A DNA stretch of 64,000 bases from Prorocentrum cordatum (Eukaryota; Sar; Dinophyceae; Prorocentrales; Prorocentraceae), in assembly GCA_963575745.1 (NCBI GenBank), contig CAUYUJ010014323.1:80455-144454 (forward strand). Reading direction: 5' to 3'. Position 1 is the stretch's first letter, and the number at the start of each line of letters is the position of its first letter. The notes under the pieces were generated by a model, which was not told the origin of the DNA, did not search any database, and was given only the letters and a program-made list of their open reading frames with translations. Both the position numbers and the translations under genes were made by a program. Below are positions 1 through 11,918 of the stretch, in pieces.

Positions 1-1166
1 GCCGCCCGCCAGATGATGCGGAGGCGGCGCGCGCACTCGTAAGCGGGCGTGTCCACGATGTAACGTTCCTCGCAGTGCTGCCGTTTGTCGAGGTTCGCCA
101 GGCCTCGGTGGCGCGAGAAGTTCATGTCGTGTTCTTGCAAGTCGTTCTAACTTGAGCAGGCGTCGCTGGCGCGAGTCTAGGAGTAAGACTTGCAGTTCTG
201 GTCTGCAAAACGCCCTGCCCCACCCCGCGCACGCAGCTGCAAACTTGCCGCTCGACGTCGCGCCGCACCCAGCCCGCTCGTATCATGAGCCATATGGCAC
301 ACCGCCTGCGTGATCCAGAAGCAGGGTGACGCATGCAGCCGTTGGCTGCTACGGTGCGCAGCGCGCGGATGGCAGCGACTGGGCGCGGAACCCGCGCCTG
401 GTACTCTCGCCCGGCTGAGCGCGACGTTTGGCTCGTCGCCATGCTGCCGATTCCACGTGGAAAGCTCGTCCAAACTGCAATGCAAAAGCTCTATCAAGAT
501 AACGTCCTGGCACTGGCGTCCTGGCACTAGTGGTCGAGGCGACGCAGCGCCCGGCAGACGTTGTGCACTCGCCACGGGGTCGGTCGGGGGGAGGCCCTGT
601 CCTCTTGGCGGGGCTGCGCGCTACCTCTGTCGCGCGCAAGTTGGGGCCCTGGGCAACGTGCGAGTAAGCGGGAGAGCCTAGATGTCTGATCATCTCCTAC
701 TGAGCAACCTTGGCGCCGTTCATGTGGATGGGAACCCCCCTGCAGGTCTCGGGGCAGGCGCGGTCTCACGCGCGCGGCCTCTAGCACGGAAGGAGTCGCA
801 CCGGCGCCATCGCTGTCCGGGCTGAAGGAACCCGCCTGAACGAGCAATGGTAGGATGCCCAAAACGACTCGCGATGTCCTGGCCGTTCTCTTGCGTTGTC
901 CTCGCGCCTTTCTTCAAGCGCGAGATGGATGTGGACCAGCTTGCAGGTGGCGCGGTGAACAGCAGGCAACGATAAGCAGCGCGCTTCGGCCCGAAACGCA
1001 CCGTAGACCAAGCGTGAGACACGATCCTCAAGTTCAGCGAAGGGCGAACCACACGGCGATCAATCGCTTGCCTGCCAGTGCCCCGCGCCTGTTCAGAGCG
1101 CGAGCCGAAGCCTGCCCGCCAGCATCGCGGCACTGTCGCTCATCGACATGAACGAGGAGAACACGT
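1..1166. other. Gene-free stretch, nothing supported
   Basis: Several overlapping open frames occur on both strands, but all are arginine/alanine/cysteine-rich translations typical of GC-rich non-coding DNA. None contains a recognisable motif. I see no RNA gene or clear repeat here. Confidence 0.5.
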
Positions 1167-1167
1167 G

Positions 1168-1200
<33 letters not shown>

Positions 1201-1244
1201 CACATATGTATACATGTGTATATATATACATACAAATGTATATA
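1167..1244. repeat. TA/TACA microsatellite
   Basis: About 78 bases of alternating TA with interspersed TACA and TGTA steps, in otherwise GC-rich sequence. Open frames through it encode only Tyr-Ile-Tyr-type low-complexity peptide. Confidence 0.95.
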
Positions 1245-2461
1245 TTGAAGTACGTCCCCTGGCGTTATCCTGGCACGCGCGGCTCGCTGGAGTGCATCCA
1301 GACAAATGAAATCCGAATGATGCCGACTGTCGCCTGGAGTGCAACAGCGCAGTCTGCCATGGCCTGCGGGCTCGCGCTGGGGCGGCCGAAAGGTCTGCGG
1401 CGGCGTCGCCGCAGCTCTGCGCAGCCGCAGGGCGCAGGCCTGCAGCGAGGGCCAGCCGCTCTGAACAGCCGAACGGCGCAGACAGCATAAGAAATTGGCG
1501 CCGAGGTGACCAGAATGGTCGTCCTGGTTTGCTGCGAGAGAACCGCCGGACGCGCGCGCGCGCAAGCGGCGGCCGCACGCGCGATTTAGAGCGGTGGCGC
1601 CAGCAAGCTGAGAGTTGCCGAACAACCGCTGCGCGGGCGCTGCCGGCACCCAGACTGCCGCGAACACAGCGGCCACCACGCGCGAGTTGCGCGCGCGCGC
1701 GCCCGGACCTCGGGCGGGAGAACATCCTTCAAGAACATGAGACCCTCCGTCGGCAAAACTGAACAAAATTTGAGAGCACCCCCCCCCAGGTTCCACAGGA
1801 ACATTCAACAAACGCCGGCAACATGAGGGTTTCCAAAGCGACCTTCACCTGACATGTCGGTCCGACCGTCGGATTGGACGCGCGATCGGCGCCTCGCGCA
1901 CGGGCTTGCGCGGGCCCGGGCTCGCAGAAGCCTTGCCGCGCGCGCGCGAGCCCGCGTGCGCGCGGGCATGCGTCGGGCGTCGGTGGCCGAGCACTGTCGC
2001 CATTCCAGCCCATTCTGCGCGGCGGCGCCAAACCCCCAAGGGCTGTTCCCCAGAGATCCGACGTTCCGAAAAAGTTCGGGCGGCGGGTTTTGGCAGTTTT
2101 CGGCCTCCAGAAGCCTTCGGCGGGCGTCGGGGCCGCCAGAACGACCCAAAACAAAAAACTGGCCCTGGGGAAGTGCTCGGACCTCCAGGGCCCACGCATC
2201 GAACAAATTGAAGCAGCCTGATGCCTGGACGCGTGGGTCCTGGCCTCCGGCTTTGCATGCCTGGCCGGCTGCTGGCGCTAGAATAACCGGAGGACCTGCG
2301 AGGGCGACCGCGGTGCCAACGACTATCGCGTCGCTCGAGGTGTCCACGCTGGTGGCGTGGGCCTTCTGCTTGTTGTGGTAATTGGATAATCTGCGCAATG
2401 GCGGCCGCCGCGCGTTGGGTTATTCGCCCCCAGAGACAGCGGCGGAGGTGGCAGCTCGCGC
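1245..2461. other. Gene-free stretch, GC-rich
   Basis: No supported gene. Open frames on both strands are Ala/Arg/Pro-rich with no domain. It lies downstream of the stop of the giant minus-strand gene and may include that gene's 3' flank. CG-alternating patches (near 1550-1580 and 1690-1700) explain the long frames. Confidence 0.45.
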
Positions 2462-5400
2462 CTAGACTCGCGCGGACAGCCGGGCATCTCGCGCCCTTGG
2501 TGCGACGAGCCTGAGTTCGCGAGGTCTGTGAGTGCTGAGGAGTTGCTCCCATTGGCGCCTCATGCAGGGTGGCAGGTGTGTGCTCGCCCTGGGAGTGTCG
2601 CCTCTTCCTAGCGGGTCTCCGGGTGGGGAGCGTGCGACGCTGTCGGGGGGAGGTCTCGGCCTACCCGCCTGTGTTGCCGGGGCCCTTTCGACCTGTACCT
2701 CGCCCGTTGGTTCCTGTCGGACTCGATTCCCCACGATACTTTCTCCTGTCGGTACGTTTCCCTCTGCTTGGGGGACAGGAGTTGTATTCGCCGTGTGTGA
2801 GGTCCTTGTCTGCGTCGGTTGGGGAGTCGGGCTCTGCGGGAGCTGCTCCCAGAGGTTTCCTGACGGTTGCTGCACTTGCTGGGGTCGTGTTTCCGTCGGC
2901 ACCTCTGAGCGCGAAGGGGCCTGCGTTCGCGGGCTCTGCCGTCTCGTGTGGTCGGTGTCACGGTGTTTGTCACCAGCTTCCTGTCTGGGAGTGCCTGCTG
3001 AGCCCATACTTGGTGTGGCGTTTGCGGGGGAGCTTCCTGGGGAGGCCGAGGGCGTGGTGTAGCCTTCTCCATTGCCTCCCTCTTGTCGTCTCGGGATGTT
3101 TGCAATGGATTGGGGCACTTGGCTGCCAGGGCGTTCTGCCTGCGGTGTGTCCGTCTGTGCCGTAGGGGGTGGGTTCGCCTGTCGGCCACAGGGGTTGTTG
3201 GACGGGTTCTGAGGGCCCTGAGGAGGATCGCAATGTTCCGCTTGCCGGCCGTTTTTTTCTCTGCGGCGTGTTCCTTGTGCGTGACCTTGCCTGACCCGCG
3301 TGTTCCGTCCTCTGGCCTCACCCGCGGGGTTCACGCTGTTGTCTCCGGGGGTCCTTCGAGGTCTAGGCGCCCTTCCTGGGTCGCGTCGCAACCTGTCCTG
3401 ACTGGCGGCCCTTCTGAGTCTCTCATCTAAGGCCTGGATGCCTTCCAGCGTGCCTGGACCCCTCGGCCCCCAGGAACCTCCAGCCAGGGGTGGTGGGTAG
3501 TGTATGTGGGATCTGGTTCCGGCGAGAGCAACTGGGCGAAGGGGAGCTGTCTGGTAACTTCCTCTTTTATGCCCAGCTCTCTGATGAGCTGGTGGAGGTG
3601 GTCCCTTTCCAACGTGGCAGGGTCTGTCAGCTGGAGCATCCAGATGGCTGCGAATAGGTCCCAATTGTATCGTCTGATGGGTCTGCCTTCCTCCTGTCGC
3701 CGTTGTTCGAGCACCAATCTGGTTTGAATGCTTCTTGACAGGTCATGCGTGCTCTGCTCGTCGATGCACGCCTGGAACCGGCCGAGCATGCCCTGCGCGC
3801 ACTTGACGGCGTCGCTGTCTGCTCTGACCAGCGTGCCCTCTGCCTGGGCTCTATATGTCGCATTTTGTGTGCGAGAACTTCTGCGAGGGGGGATATGCTC
3901 TCGGTCGGGCTGGGCCTGGTAGTAGGTCCACCGCAGCGTGTCTTCTTGGGGGTATGATCGTGTTACGGGGTTGGCTGGTGCCGATTCCCAGATCGTTGTC
4001 GTTGGGGGTCGGTCTGGGCGTCGGCGTGGCGTCTAGTTTTGCTACGTGCACCCTCCCGTGTAGTAGTTGAATGGTTGCCCTTATCAGCGGGCGGTCCGCG
4101 CCTCGGCTGGCAGCTCTCAAGTCGGCCTCGGCTGGCAGGGCAATGGTGATCCACATGGGGGGTGGACGTGTAGAGGTGCCCGTCCTCGCCGCATGTAGTG
4201 ACGGACGCCGCCCCACCCGCCGCCGCCGCTGCTGAGAGGTGCTCCCCTGGGTGGAGTATGGTGCTATAGTCCCGCAGGCCGTCCCTGCTTTCTATTGCCA
4301 CCCTCCGCGTGGGGAGTCGTCCTCCCATGCTGCTATCTACTTCGCGCAACCAATCTTCCGGGATGTCTGGGGGGGGGGCTCTTACCAACCTGCCTTCCTC
4401 TCCACTGGTGGTTCCCTCAGGGAGTGGCCATGCCCTGGTATGTAGGCTGGCCCCTGCGGACCCCACCGATGCCGAGAACATCCGTAGCCTGGTGCGACTT
4501 GGGATCCATGGGTCAGGGCGCATGGCCGTGGTCTGGGGGGGCCGACCTGCCTCCCTTGTTGATCAAATTCTGTGATATCCAATATCTGCGGCTGCACCGC
4601 TCTTCTTGGAGCCTGACGTACGGCTTTCTCAGCTAAGGCCTCGATGTGCTCCGCCTGAGCCCTGGGGGTCCCCGCGTCGGCCCTACTTTGCTCTCTTGCG
4701 GGGGTGGCTGGAAATATCCGGACCACTTGCGACCCTACTGTGATGCAGCTTGTTCCACAAAAGGCTGCGGACATGCTGGAAGCGGCTCCGAGTCGGATTC
4801 TGACCTGTGTCATGTGTAGGTATTCTCCCGTGTCTGGGAACCAGGCAAACACCGATGAGACCTGCTCAACTGCCCCTGTACCAACTGTGGCCTCTACGGC
4901 ACTCGTGATTTCTTGCCGGCTGATCTGACCTAGGTCTGCGAGGTTCCATCTAAGGTGATGGCCTTCCTCTGGGTCAGAGAGTCGGATAAATGACGGGCCG
5001 CCGCCCCATTCTCCTTCCATGAGAATCCTACGGGGCCAGCGTGCACGGGGGCCGTTTGCTGATCCAAAAACTCGGGGGAGCTTCTCCCTGAGGTATCTCA
5101 GTATGGGGGCCGATATCCTTTCGGGGGTCTTTAGCAGGAGGATTCCGCCCCCCTTGAGGCCCGCTCTGTATCCTAGGGCTGCGCCGCCTGTGCAGCTGTT
5201 GTCAGTGCGATACAGGTGGCAGCGGTAGAGACCGGGATGTGGACGGAGTCGGATGCCTCACTGGACCTCCAGGTGCTTCCGTTGCTGTCCGCCGCTAGGG
5301 CTGCCTGAGCTGCGACCTCGAGAGCTTCAATGTGGGGGTCATCCGGGGTCTGGCCCCGCGTCGTCCTGCTGCGAGTGCGCCGGATCACGTGGTGATATAG

Positions 5401-8400
5401 TGGCTCCAGCCCCTCCCTTAGGAGGGTCTCGTCCCTGGGTAGGGATATTCTGGTGGTAGCACATTCAACCTCTCCAGGCGCATGCTCCAAGTCTTCTAAC
5501 GTTCGCTTCCATCTCAAAATCTGAGCCACTACAGCGTCGTTCCTTTGCTCTGGCGTCAGTATATGTAGAGCGTCGCTGGTGTCTGCGTCACCACCACCCC
5601 AGTGTGCCACCACGGAGGGTGGGAACACCGTCCTTTGGGGGTTGCTGGTGATGTCAAACTGCGCCGCCACCAGCTGCACCAGGGGGGGCTACTGCGTCCC
5701 GTTATGACCGGGTTTCCTATTGGGAGCAGGTGTGTGATCATGTTGGTGGCTCGGTGCCCCCATTGCGCGCTGGCGATGGCGATGAGCTCGGTTGGGTCTG
5801 GGCCCCCCGGGGTCGGGACTCCGCGCCCTGTCAGTGCAACGACATTGCAGGAGCTCGCCCCCGAGGCAGCCGCTGCCAGCGTGGCCTGCAGCTGGGACGC
5901 GCTGGCGTCCGCTACGACGATAGTGGGGGTGCCGTGTCCCTCCTCCTGGGCACCCCTGCTGCACGCTAGTTTCTTAACCTGTTCGTAGGCACTCGGGCTG
6001 AACAAAGCTATGGTAGTGCCTGTGTCGTCCGCATGCCTGTCCCCAATAAACGGAGCTTTTGCGATGACGAGCTCAGCCCTCAGCTCCCTGACCGCTGCCA
6101 TAAGCAGGGGTGTCGGGAAGGTGGGTGGCCCTCTCTCCCCAGAGCCTCCTGGAGGATGTCTGGCAAGGATGGCGGCCCATCTGCCCTGAGTGATGATCGG
6201 GATTGCGCTCATCCTTTCTTGTCTGGATGGGGGGGGCCGGCGTGCGATTGCTTCCCTGTCCCTCTTCGCCCTCGGGATCGGAGGGTGGAGACGAGCTGTC
6301 GGGCTCGTGGTCAGTCTCCTCGTCAACGTCCATGCCCTCTGGCTGCATTGGGGGCCTTCTACTGTCCTCTACGTACTCCTGGATTCTCTGCATGTCCCTG
6401 ACCGTGACATAGGTGTTCGGCCTCCGTATTGTCACTAGGTCAGCCCTTGGATAGTCCAGTTCCGTTGCTCTGGCAGCTGCTGCAGCTGCTAGCTCACCGT
6501 ATGTGATATGTGGCCTGATTGGGGCTAGGACTCCGTCTCTCAGCTGCAACGTAGCCTGCGCCTCGCTGGGGGGGGGATGTCCTGGGGGCAGTGCCGCGAT
6601 GCTGCCTCTGTCGTTGGCCCTGCAATAAGGGCAACGAACTGGCATGGCGTTGTCTCCCCCTCTGAAGACTCCTGGCTGACTCAGTCTCCAGTGCTCAAGG
6701 CACTGTCTGTGGAACCTATGCCCACATAGGCCAAGGACTTCCACCACCCCTCGGAGTTCCCCAGAGCAGATGGCGCATGTTTGCTCACCTTTCCCAGTGT
6801 CCCATGCCGGGATTTGCTCTGGCTGACCTGCTTGGAGGGCCCCTTCCGCGTCGCCAGGTGGGTCGGATGAGCTGGCGATGGCTGAATATATGCTCCCTGT
6901 GAGGAGTCGCGTTGTGGCGATTGCCTCCTCCTCTGTCAGGCACGCCTTGAGTCCTGCGGTCCGCAGCAGAAGGCATATCTGCACATGCCCGAAGGGGGAG
7001 TGGGCCCCTGGGGGTTGTCCCCCCCCCCCCCCCCCCTCGCCCAGCATGCGCCTGATGTCATTTGGGGTGTGTACGTCGGCAATGTGTGGCCATCTGGTGA
7101 GGACCTCGAAAGATCGGTTGTCTATGCCACGTACCTGAAACACTGGCTTCAGGAGGGGGCCGCAATGGGGCGCGAGGCAGAGCCATATGGCTTTTGATAT
7201 CCAGCTCCCTGGCTCCAACCGAGCTCTGGTTTCTCTGAGCAGTCCCTCTGCCACTGTCTGGGCCTCAGATCCATTGAGGGAGGTGCGGTCTATATTCTGC
7301 TGCCTGGACCTACCTGCCGCCTCGTCGTCCCTCTGTGTAGCGTCAAGTGCCCGTATCAAGGCGCCCAACGTTCCTCCTCCGCTGAGAGCCTGGGTTGCAG
7401 CTCTGTCGCTGTCGCTGGCTTGTTCCCCTAGCATCTGCCTGATGTCCTCGTGCCACGGGGTGGTGGTGGTGCTCTGCGCCCTTCCTCGCGTGGGGGAGGC
7501 GGGCTGCTGCCTGCCTGTTGTGCCGTTCCCTGTTCCGCCGCTCCTGTCCTGGACCCTGGCATTCCGCAGGCGCGTGCCGCGGTCTACCGCATCTCTGTCT
7601 GCTGTTAACACCGCCTCCTGAAGTTGCCCGTGGGGATCGAGCCATCTCATGATGCTTTCCCGCAGCGGAGGGTCTATATATCCCCCTGGTAAGGGGGGAT
7701 GTGATCGCTCTTCCGGCCTGTCGAGTCAGGCTGGCTGCGGCTAGTCCGAGCCTGTGGTGTGCTCCCTCGAGTGTTGTGACTCCCGCTTGCTGCCATCTCT
7801 CGCCGGCCCGCCTGGCGAGGGAGCAGGGGACTCCCGTGGCCTCAAACACGCGTTCTAGTGTGGCTCTTCCTTCTTCTGTCACTGTGCCCCAGATGAAGGG
7901 GACCAATAGCCGGCTCCATGTCATGATGGGTGGAATGCTGTCGTTCGCGACCTGGGTGCGGATCTCACGGATCTCTTGTAGCGCTCGCCGCGCGTTCCCC
8001 TCGCTTCTCTGGGGGGGAAGCGTGGTCGGGCTTTGCCTTGGGATGCTCGTCGCGCGTGACTCGCTTTCCTCTCTTCTGGTACCTTGTTGGTTGCCTCCTC
8101 GGGCTACTGGGGCCCCGACTCCTCTCGCCCTCGCCCGAAGTGCGATTGCCAGTCGCAATGCCTCCCCGCGCGGGGTCCCAGAAACTAGGCTGTGCGCTAA
8201 AATTCTCCCGCTGTCTATGGCGGCCGCCACCGCGGCTCGGCATGCCACTTCAGTAGCCTCTATCGCCTCGGGGCTTGTGTCTGTTGCCCATGCCCTATCT
8301 GCTGGGGTGATGGAGGGTGCCTGATCGATGAACGTGCCTCCTATTTCGCGTCGGAGCCACTCGGTGTCTTCGGTCGGGAGTCCTTCGAAGCAGTGTTGGT

Positions 8401-11400
8401 ACCTGGCCCTTGGGTCCTGTGTACTCTGGTCAAGGCTCCTCGCTGCTGGGGGTTGAGCCGTTATGCTGACAGCCGGGATGCTCGAGAGACATCTTGGGGC
8501 CCAGTCCCGTAGTCGCCTGCCAAGGGGATGTTCTCGGACGGTATGTTGAATGTGTGTCATCGCTTCCATCACCCATTCCATCGAGGCACAGCAGAGCCTG
8601 GCCAGGGAGCCAGCAGCTGCCCGAAATGCTGGTTCGCCCCACTCCTGGCGCACCAGGCGGTCTCACTCCAGGCAAATCTCGACCCCTGCAGCTTTCTATT
8701 GCGGTCTCCGTCATGTGGCACCATGCTGCGAGGAGCTCGGCGATGAGCCAAGATGGGGATAAACTGGTGGCCTCTGGAGGGTGACGCTCGCCGTCTATGT
8801 GGCTCGCAATGGGGGCGTACCGGGCTCCCACCCTGGCCAGCTGGAAGGTAAGCCTTGTGCCCAGCAGGTCCAGGGGGTGTCCGGGAGCTTCCAAGTCGGT
8901 GGTGAGCGAGTTGTTCGTGGCGGTGACCCATGCTGACCCTAACCTGCGGCGCACGATGCAGTTGGGTATATCCTGCCGCATGTACCAACAGCCACAGTAC
9001 CCACATCTGCCTTTGGGGTGGAAGAAATCTCCAAACGTTATCATTTGAGAGGTGTTGTTTATGGGCCAAGGTCCCGTCGGGCTGTCGCCCTCAAAGTCCC
9101 CGGGCCCTCCTATGCCGGGGGACTGCAGCTCGGCGTTGGGAACGGCTGGGATGACCCACCCGTCGCGGCCTAAGCCGTATTGTGGCGATGAGAGGACGTC
9201 CGTACCTGTCTCAACCCAGCGTCCTCTGCTGATGGCCCACCGCCGGACTTCGCTGTGACCTGGGAAGTGAACCGTGTTGCGGCGGTGCTCGTGGACCAGG
9301 TGTTTGCAGATCCTGGCTTTTCGCTCGAAGTTAGTGTCAGTAGGACCGTTCTCCGCCACGTCAGGTGCAGGATCGTGTCGCCACCTGGACATGCCGAGGA
9401 GGGTCGGGGGAAAGATTTCGTCCGTCGGGTCGCGCATCCCTATGTCCACGTAGAGGGCGGCGTGGTATAATATGTCGTGTTCCCTCTCCGCCGCTATGGT
9501 TTCTTCCTGTGTCGGCTCGCACAGATCGTGGATTTCATCCCCGATGTCTGGGTGCCGTGAAAGACTGGCGTAGCGGAAGGCGAGCACCTGTACTGGATCC
9601 GGCCCAACTCCACCTAGCCTGGCTTCGTGGTCAGCTCCTGTGATGGACCAGACCAGCCAGGAAATGCCCAGCTGAGCCACAGCAGAAGCACAGCTGCGAA
9701 GGCCTCCCGTGCTTTCCCGCTCAGGCTGGTCCCAGTTGGGCCAACTATCTCCCCTTGTCGCTGGGGGGCCTACGTTCCCCGGGGGATGACGGAGCCAGCA
9801 TGAGCTTATTAGCTCGACCAACCCGTCACACATGGCTCGGTTGCGGGGGGGGGGCCCTGTGAGCCCTCCACGGTCCGTCCCTAGGCTCGTGGTGTTCGAG
9901 CAGGGCTGAGATGGGACCTCCCCTCATGGTGCTCCTGGGGTCCATCACTATGGAGGCCTGGCAGGGTGAATCAATATTACGCGACACCCCACTTCTTGGA
10001 GGCAGGGGAGGTCTGGGCTGGGGCGCGCGCCCCCTTTGTCCGCGAATGTCCTCTCCTCTTGCTGGGCTGCGCGCCTCTGCCCTTGCAGGCCGAGATGGCC
10101 AAATACCTGGGGGGGGGGGAGATTGGGCTGTCACGGCCCCAAACGTCCGAACCGGAGGTGCTACCATCGACGCAACCCCAGTCGTGTGCCTCGTCGTACG
10201 GGAGTCTGTCGTCTGGTTCATCCTTGCTTAGGCCCGACCCTCCGCGCGAGTCTGGCCCTGCCCTCACATTGTGGCCGTGCTCCGCGTCGTGCTGCCCTTC
10301 TCCGTCCGCGCCGATTCCTATCGGGTCGAAAGGCACAGTGGGGGTTATTTCAAGGTCCTCTGTCGTGTTGGCGCTGGGGAGCCACGTCGGGAAGGCGGTG
10401 GTCGGGTCGTGCGTCTCTTCCCTCTGCGCGGCGCCGATATATGAGGGACTGCCCGCAGCTGCCACCTCGGAGGATTCGGGCATCCTGCGTGCTTCTGCAC
10501 CTCGGGGAGGCCCCTGGGCCGCGGCCGGACCATCGCGCCTCTCGCGGGGGGGGGGGAGAGGAGGCGCCGCCGATAGCCGCGGGATCTGGCGAATTGGGGG
10601 ATGGGGAGAGAGAGACGGTCATGTGCGCTCTCACGGGGCACGTATCGTCGGCGTCTGTATCAGCCTGAGCTTGCGCTGGCTCAGTATGGGGGGGCGCCAT
10701 CCTTGATGGGCTGCCTCCGCTCCTTTGGAGGCTCTGTTCCTGCCTAGTGGGGGGATCGCGCGTAATAGGAGGATGAGGAGAGGGAGAGGCGCAGCCGATA
10801 GCCGCATTCACAGGTGAAATAGGAGGGGGAGGGGAGAAGGCGCGGCCGATGGCCGCTGGATCTGGTGAGTTGAAAGGAAGGGGAGGGTCGTCGTTCGGGA
10901 GCGTCAGCGAGGGCCCTTGATCGCTTGTGAAGGATCTCCTGGCGTTGGGCTGTGGGGGGACTGCCGCTGCCTCTGTCGGCGCCGCCCCAGTGCCAGTCGC
11001 TCCGCCAGCCAGTCCCTGGCCGTTCTGCCACTCTCCAGGTGACGCGGCATGTGTATCCTGCACGTCGGGAGGATGAGGAGAGGAGGAAGCGCAGCCGATA
11101 GCCGCGGGATCTGGTAAATTGTTGGAGGAGAGGGGGGGGGGCGGCAACGTCTCTGCCCATGTCCTCCTGCGGAGGGTCGTTGGTCACCACTGTCGGGGGG
11201 GGGCGCTCCGTCTTCCCCACCTGGGCGGGCTTCCCCCGCTGTCCCCCGAGCGGGCTCCGCGTCTCCACCTCCAACCGCCGTGGACTGAGCTGCGTCCGCT
11301 CGGGCCCATTGCGAGCCGTCTGCCCCCCTCCGTGGGGAGGCGGGAGGCGCGGGGGGAAATGGGATGTGCTCGGGGTTCGTCTCAGGGTCAGGGCCCCCCA

Positions 11401-11599
11401 CCTACACCTGAAAGTCTTCTTCCCCCTCGCGTGGAGAAGGTGGTCTCGCATTCGTACTCGGCGCTGGTTCCGCCACGTCTGAGGGCGGAGGCTGCTCTCC
11501 ATGGGAGAGAGATGTCTCAATCGGTGCCAGCGCATGGACTCCCGAGCCGCGCGCTGTGCGATCAGGATCTCCCTCCTGTCCATCGTGCGGGTCAGCCAT
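2462..11599 (-). CDS. Giant RING-H2 protein, frame-disrupted, likely retroposed
   Basis: I do not recognise the family. The minus strand from an ATG at 11597-11599 to a stop at 2462 reads as one continuous protein of about 3,000 residues, spread over all three frames. The main open segments are 11402-11599, 10350-11147, 9977-10483, 9826-10221, 8430-9833, 7343-8653, 6073-7650, 5556-6326, 5173-5679, 4382-5170, 3963-4523, 3851-4216, 3427-3900 and 2462-3664. In most places where one good frame hands over to the next, a C/G run sits at the join. The N-terminus is Pro/Ser-rich with a repeated motif, a RING-H2 finger lies in the middle (6625-6782), a Cys cluster with a CGYCGC core lies near 8990-9010, and the C-terminus is a disordered Pro/Gln/Thr-rich tail. 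One in-frame TAG lies at 11402. Spliced-leader relics upstream suggest it descends from a processed mRNA. Alternatives are an active gene with homopolymer sequencing errors, or a pseudogene. Confidence 0.6.
6625..6782 (-). other. RING-H2 zinc finger within the giant protein
   Basis: The translation shows CAIC, then 13 residues, then CGHRFHRQC, then about 23 residues, then CPYC. This is the C3-H2-C3 spacing of RING-H2 fingers, with all eight zinc ligands present. RING-H2 proteins are typically E3 ubiquitin ligases, so a ubiquitin-transfer role is possible; that is inference from the family. Confidence 0.85.
10540..11140 (-). repeat. Degenerate PDPAAIG repeats in the N-terminus of the giant protein
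   Basis: Four imperfect copies of a segment reading roughly PDPAAIGxASSPPPP occur in one minus-strand frame. The matching DNA (GCAGCCGATAGCCGC plus a GGATCTGG-type tail on the plus strand) recurs near 10565, 10790, 10845 and 11090. The shared amino-acid period argues that this frame was translated. Confidence 0.7.
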
Positions 11600-11687
11600 C
11601 GTCCGCGTAAGCAGTGGGGGGACACGCGGCCCTGGGCGGGCGGGGCAAACCGGCGCCCTGGCGCCCCGGGGCAGGCCCACCAGACGG

Positions 11688-11780
11688 CTTGAGCCAAATT
11701 GCTTGAGCCAGCTTGAGCCAGGCTACGGACCTGGCTACGGGACCTTGAGCCAGGCTGCGGACCTTGAGCCAGAGCTACGG
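11688..11780 (-). other. Tandem relics of the dinoflagellate spliced leader (DinoSL)
   Basis: Read on the minus strand, this stretch contains CCGTAGCTCTGGCTCAAG (11763-11780), CCGCAGCCTGGCTCAAG (11744-11760), a partial CCGTAGCCAG (11731-11740), CCGTAGCCTGGCTCAAG (11712-11728), CTGGCTCAAG (11702-11711) and CAATTTGGCTCAAG (11688-11701). Each is a truncated or internally shortened form of the conserved 22-nt leader trans-spliced to dinoflagellate mRNAs, which ends TTTTGGCTCAAG. They point towards the giant gene, and the nearest ends about 90 bases before its ATG. Stacked relics are expected when trans-spliced mRNAs are reverse-transcribed back into the genome over several rounds. Confidence 0.88.
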
Positions 11781-11918
11781 ACCTGGTGGGGTTACCTTTT
11801 TCCCTACATAGGCTCTGCCTAGAAGGGTTCTTACTCTCTTAGCTTAAAGGGCCGGGCAGTGCTAACCGCCCTGGGCGAATCCCCCAGTCCCCGCCCCGCG
11901 GTTCCCCCAGTCCCCTGA

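Noticed and set aside
2532-3165. Plus-strand Val/Gly/Cys-rich frames
   Set aside because: Antisense to the Pro/Gln/Thr-rich C-terminal tail of the giant minus-strand gene.
2462-11599. Programmed ribosomal frameshifting as the cause of the frame changes
   Set aside because: More than ten shifts in both directions would be needed in one protein, with no common slippery heptamer; homopolymer length error or decay is simpler.
2462-11599. Virus-like polyprotein
   Set aside because: No polymerase, helicase, protease or capsid motif was found; a RING finger alone does not support it.
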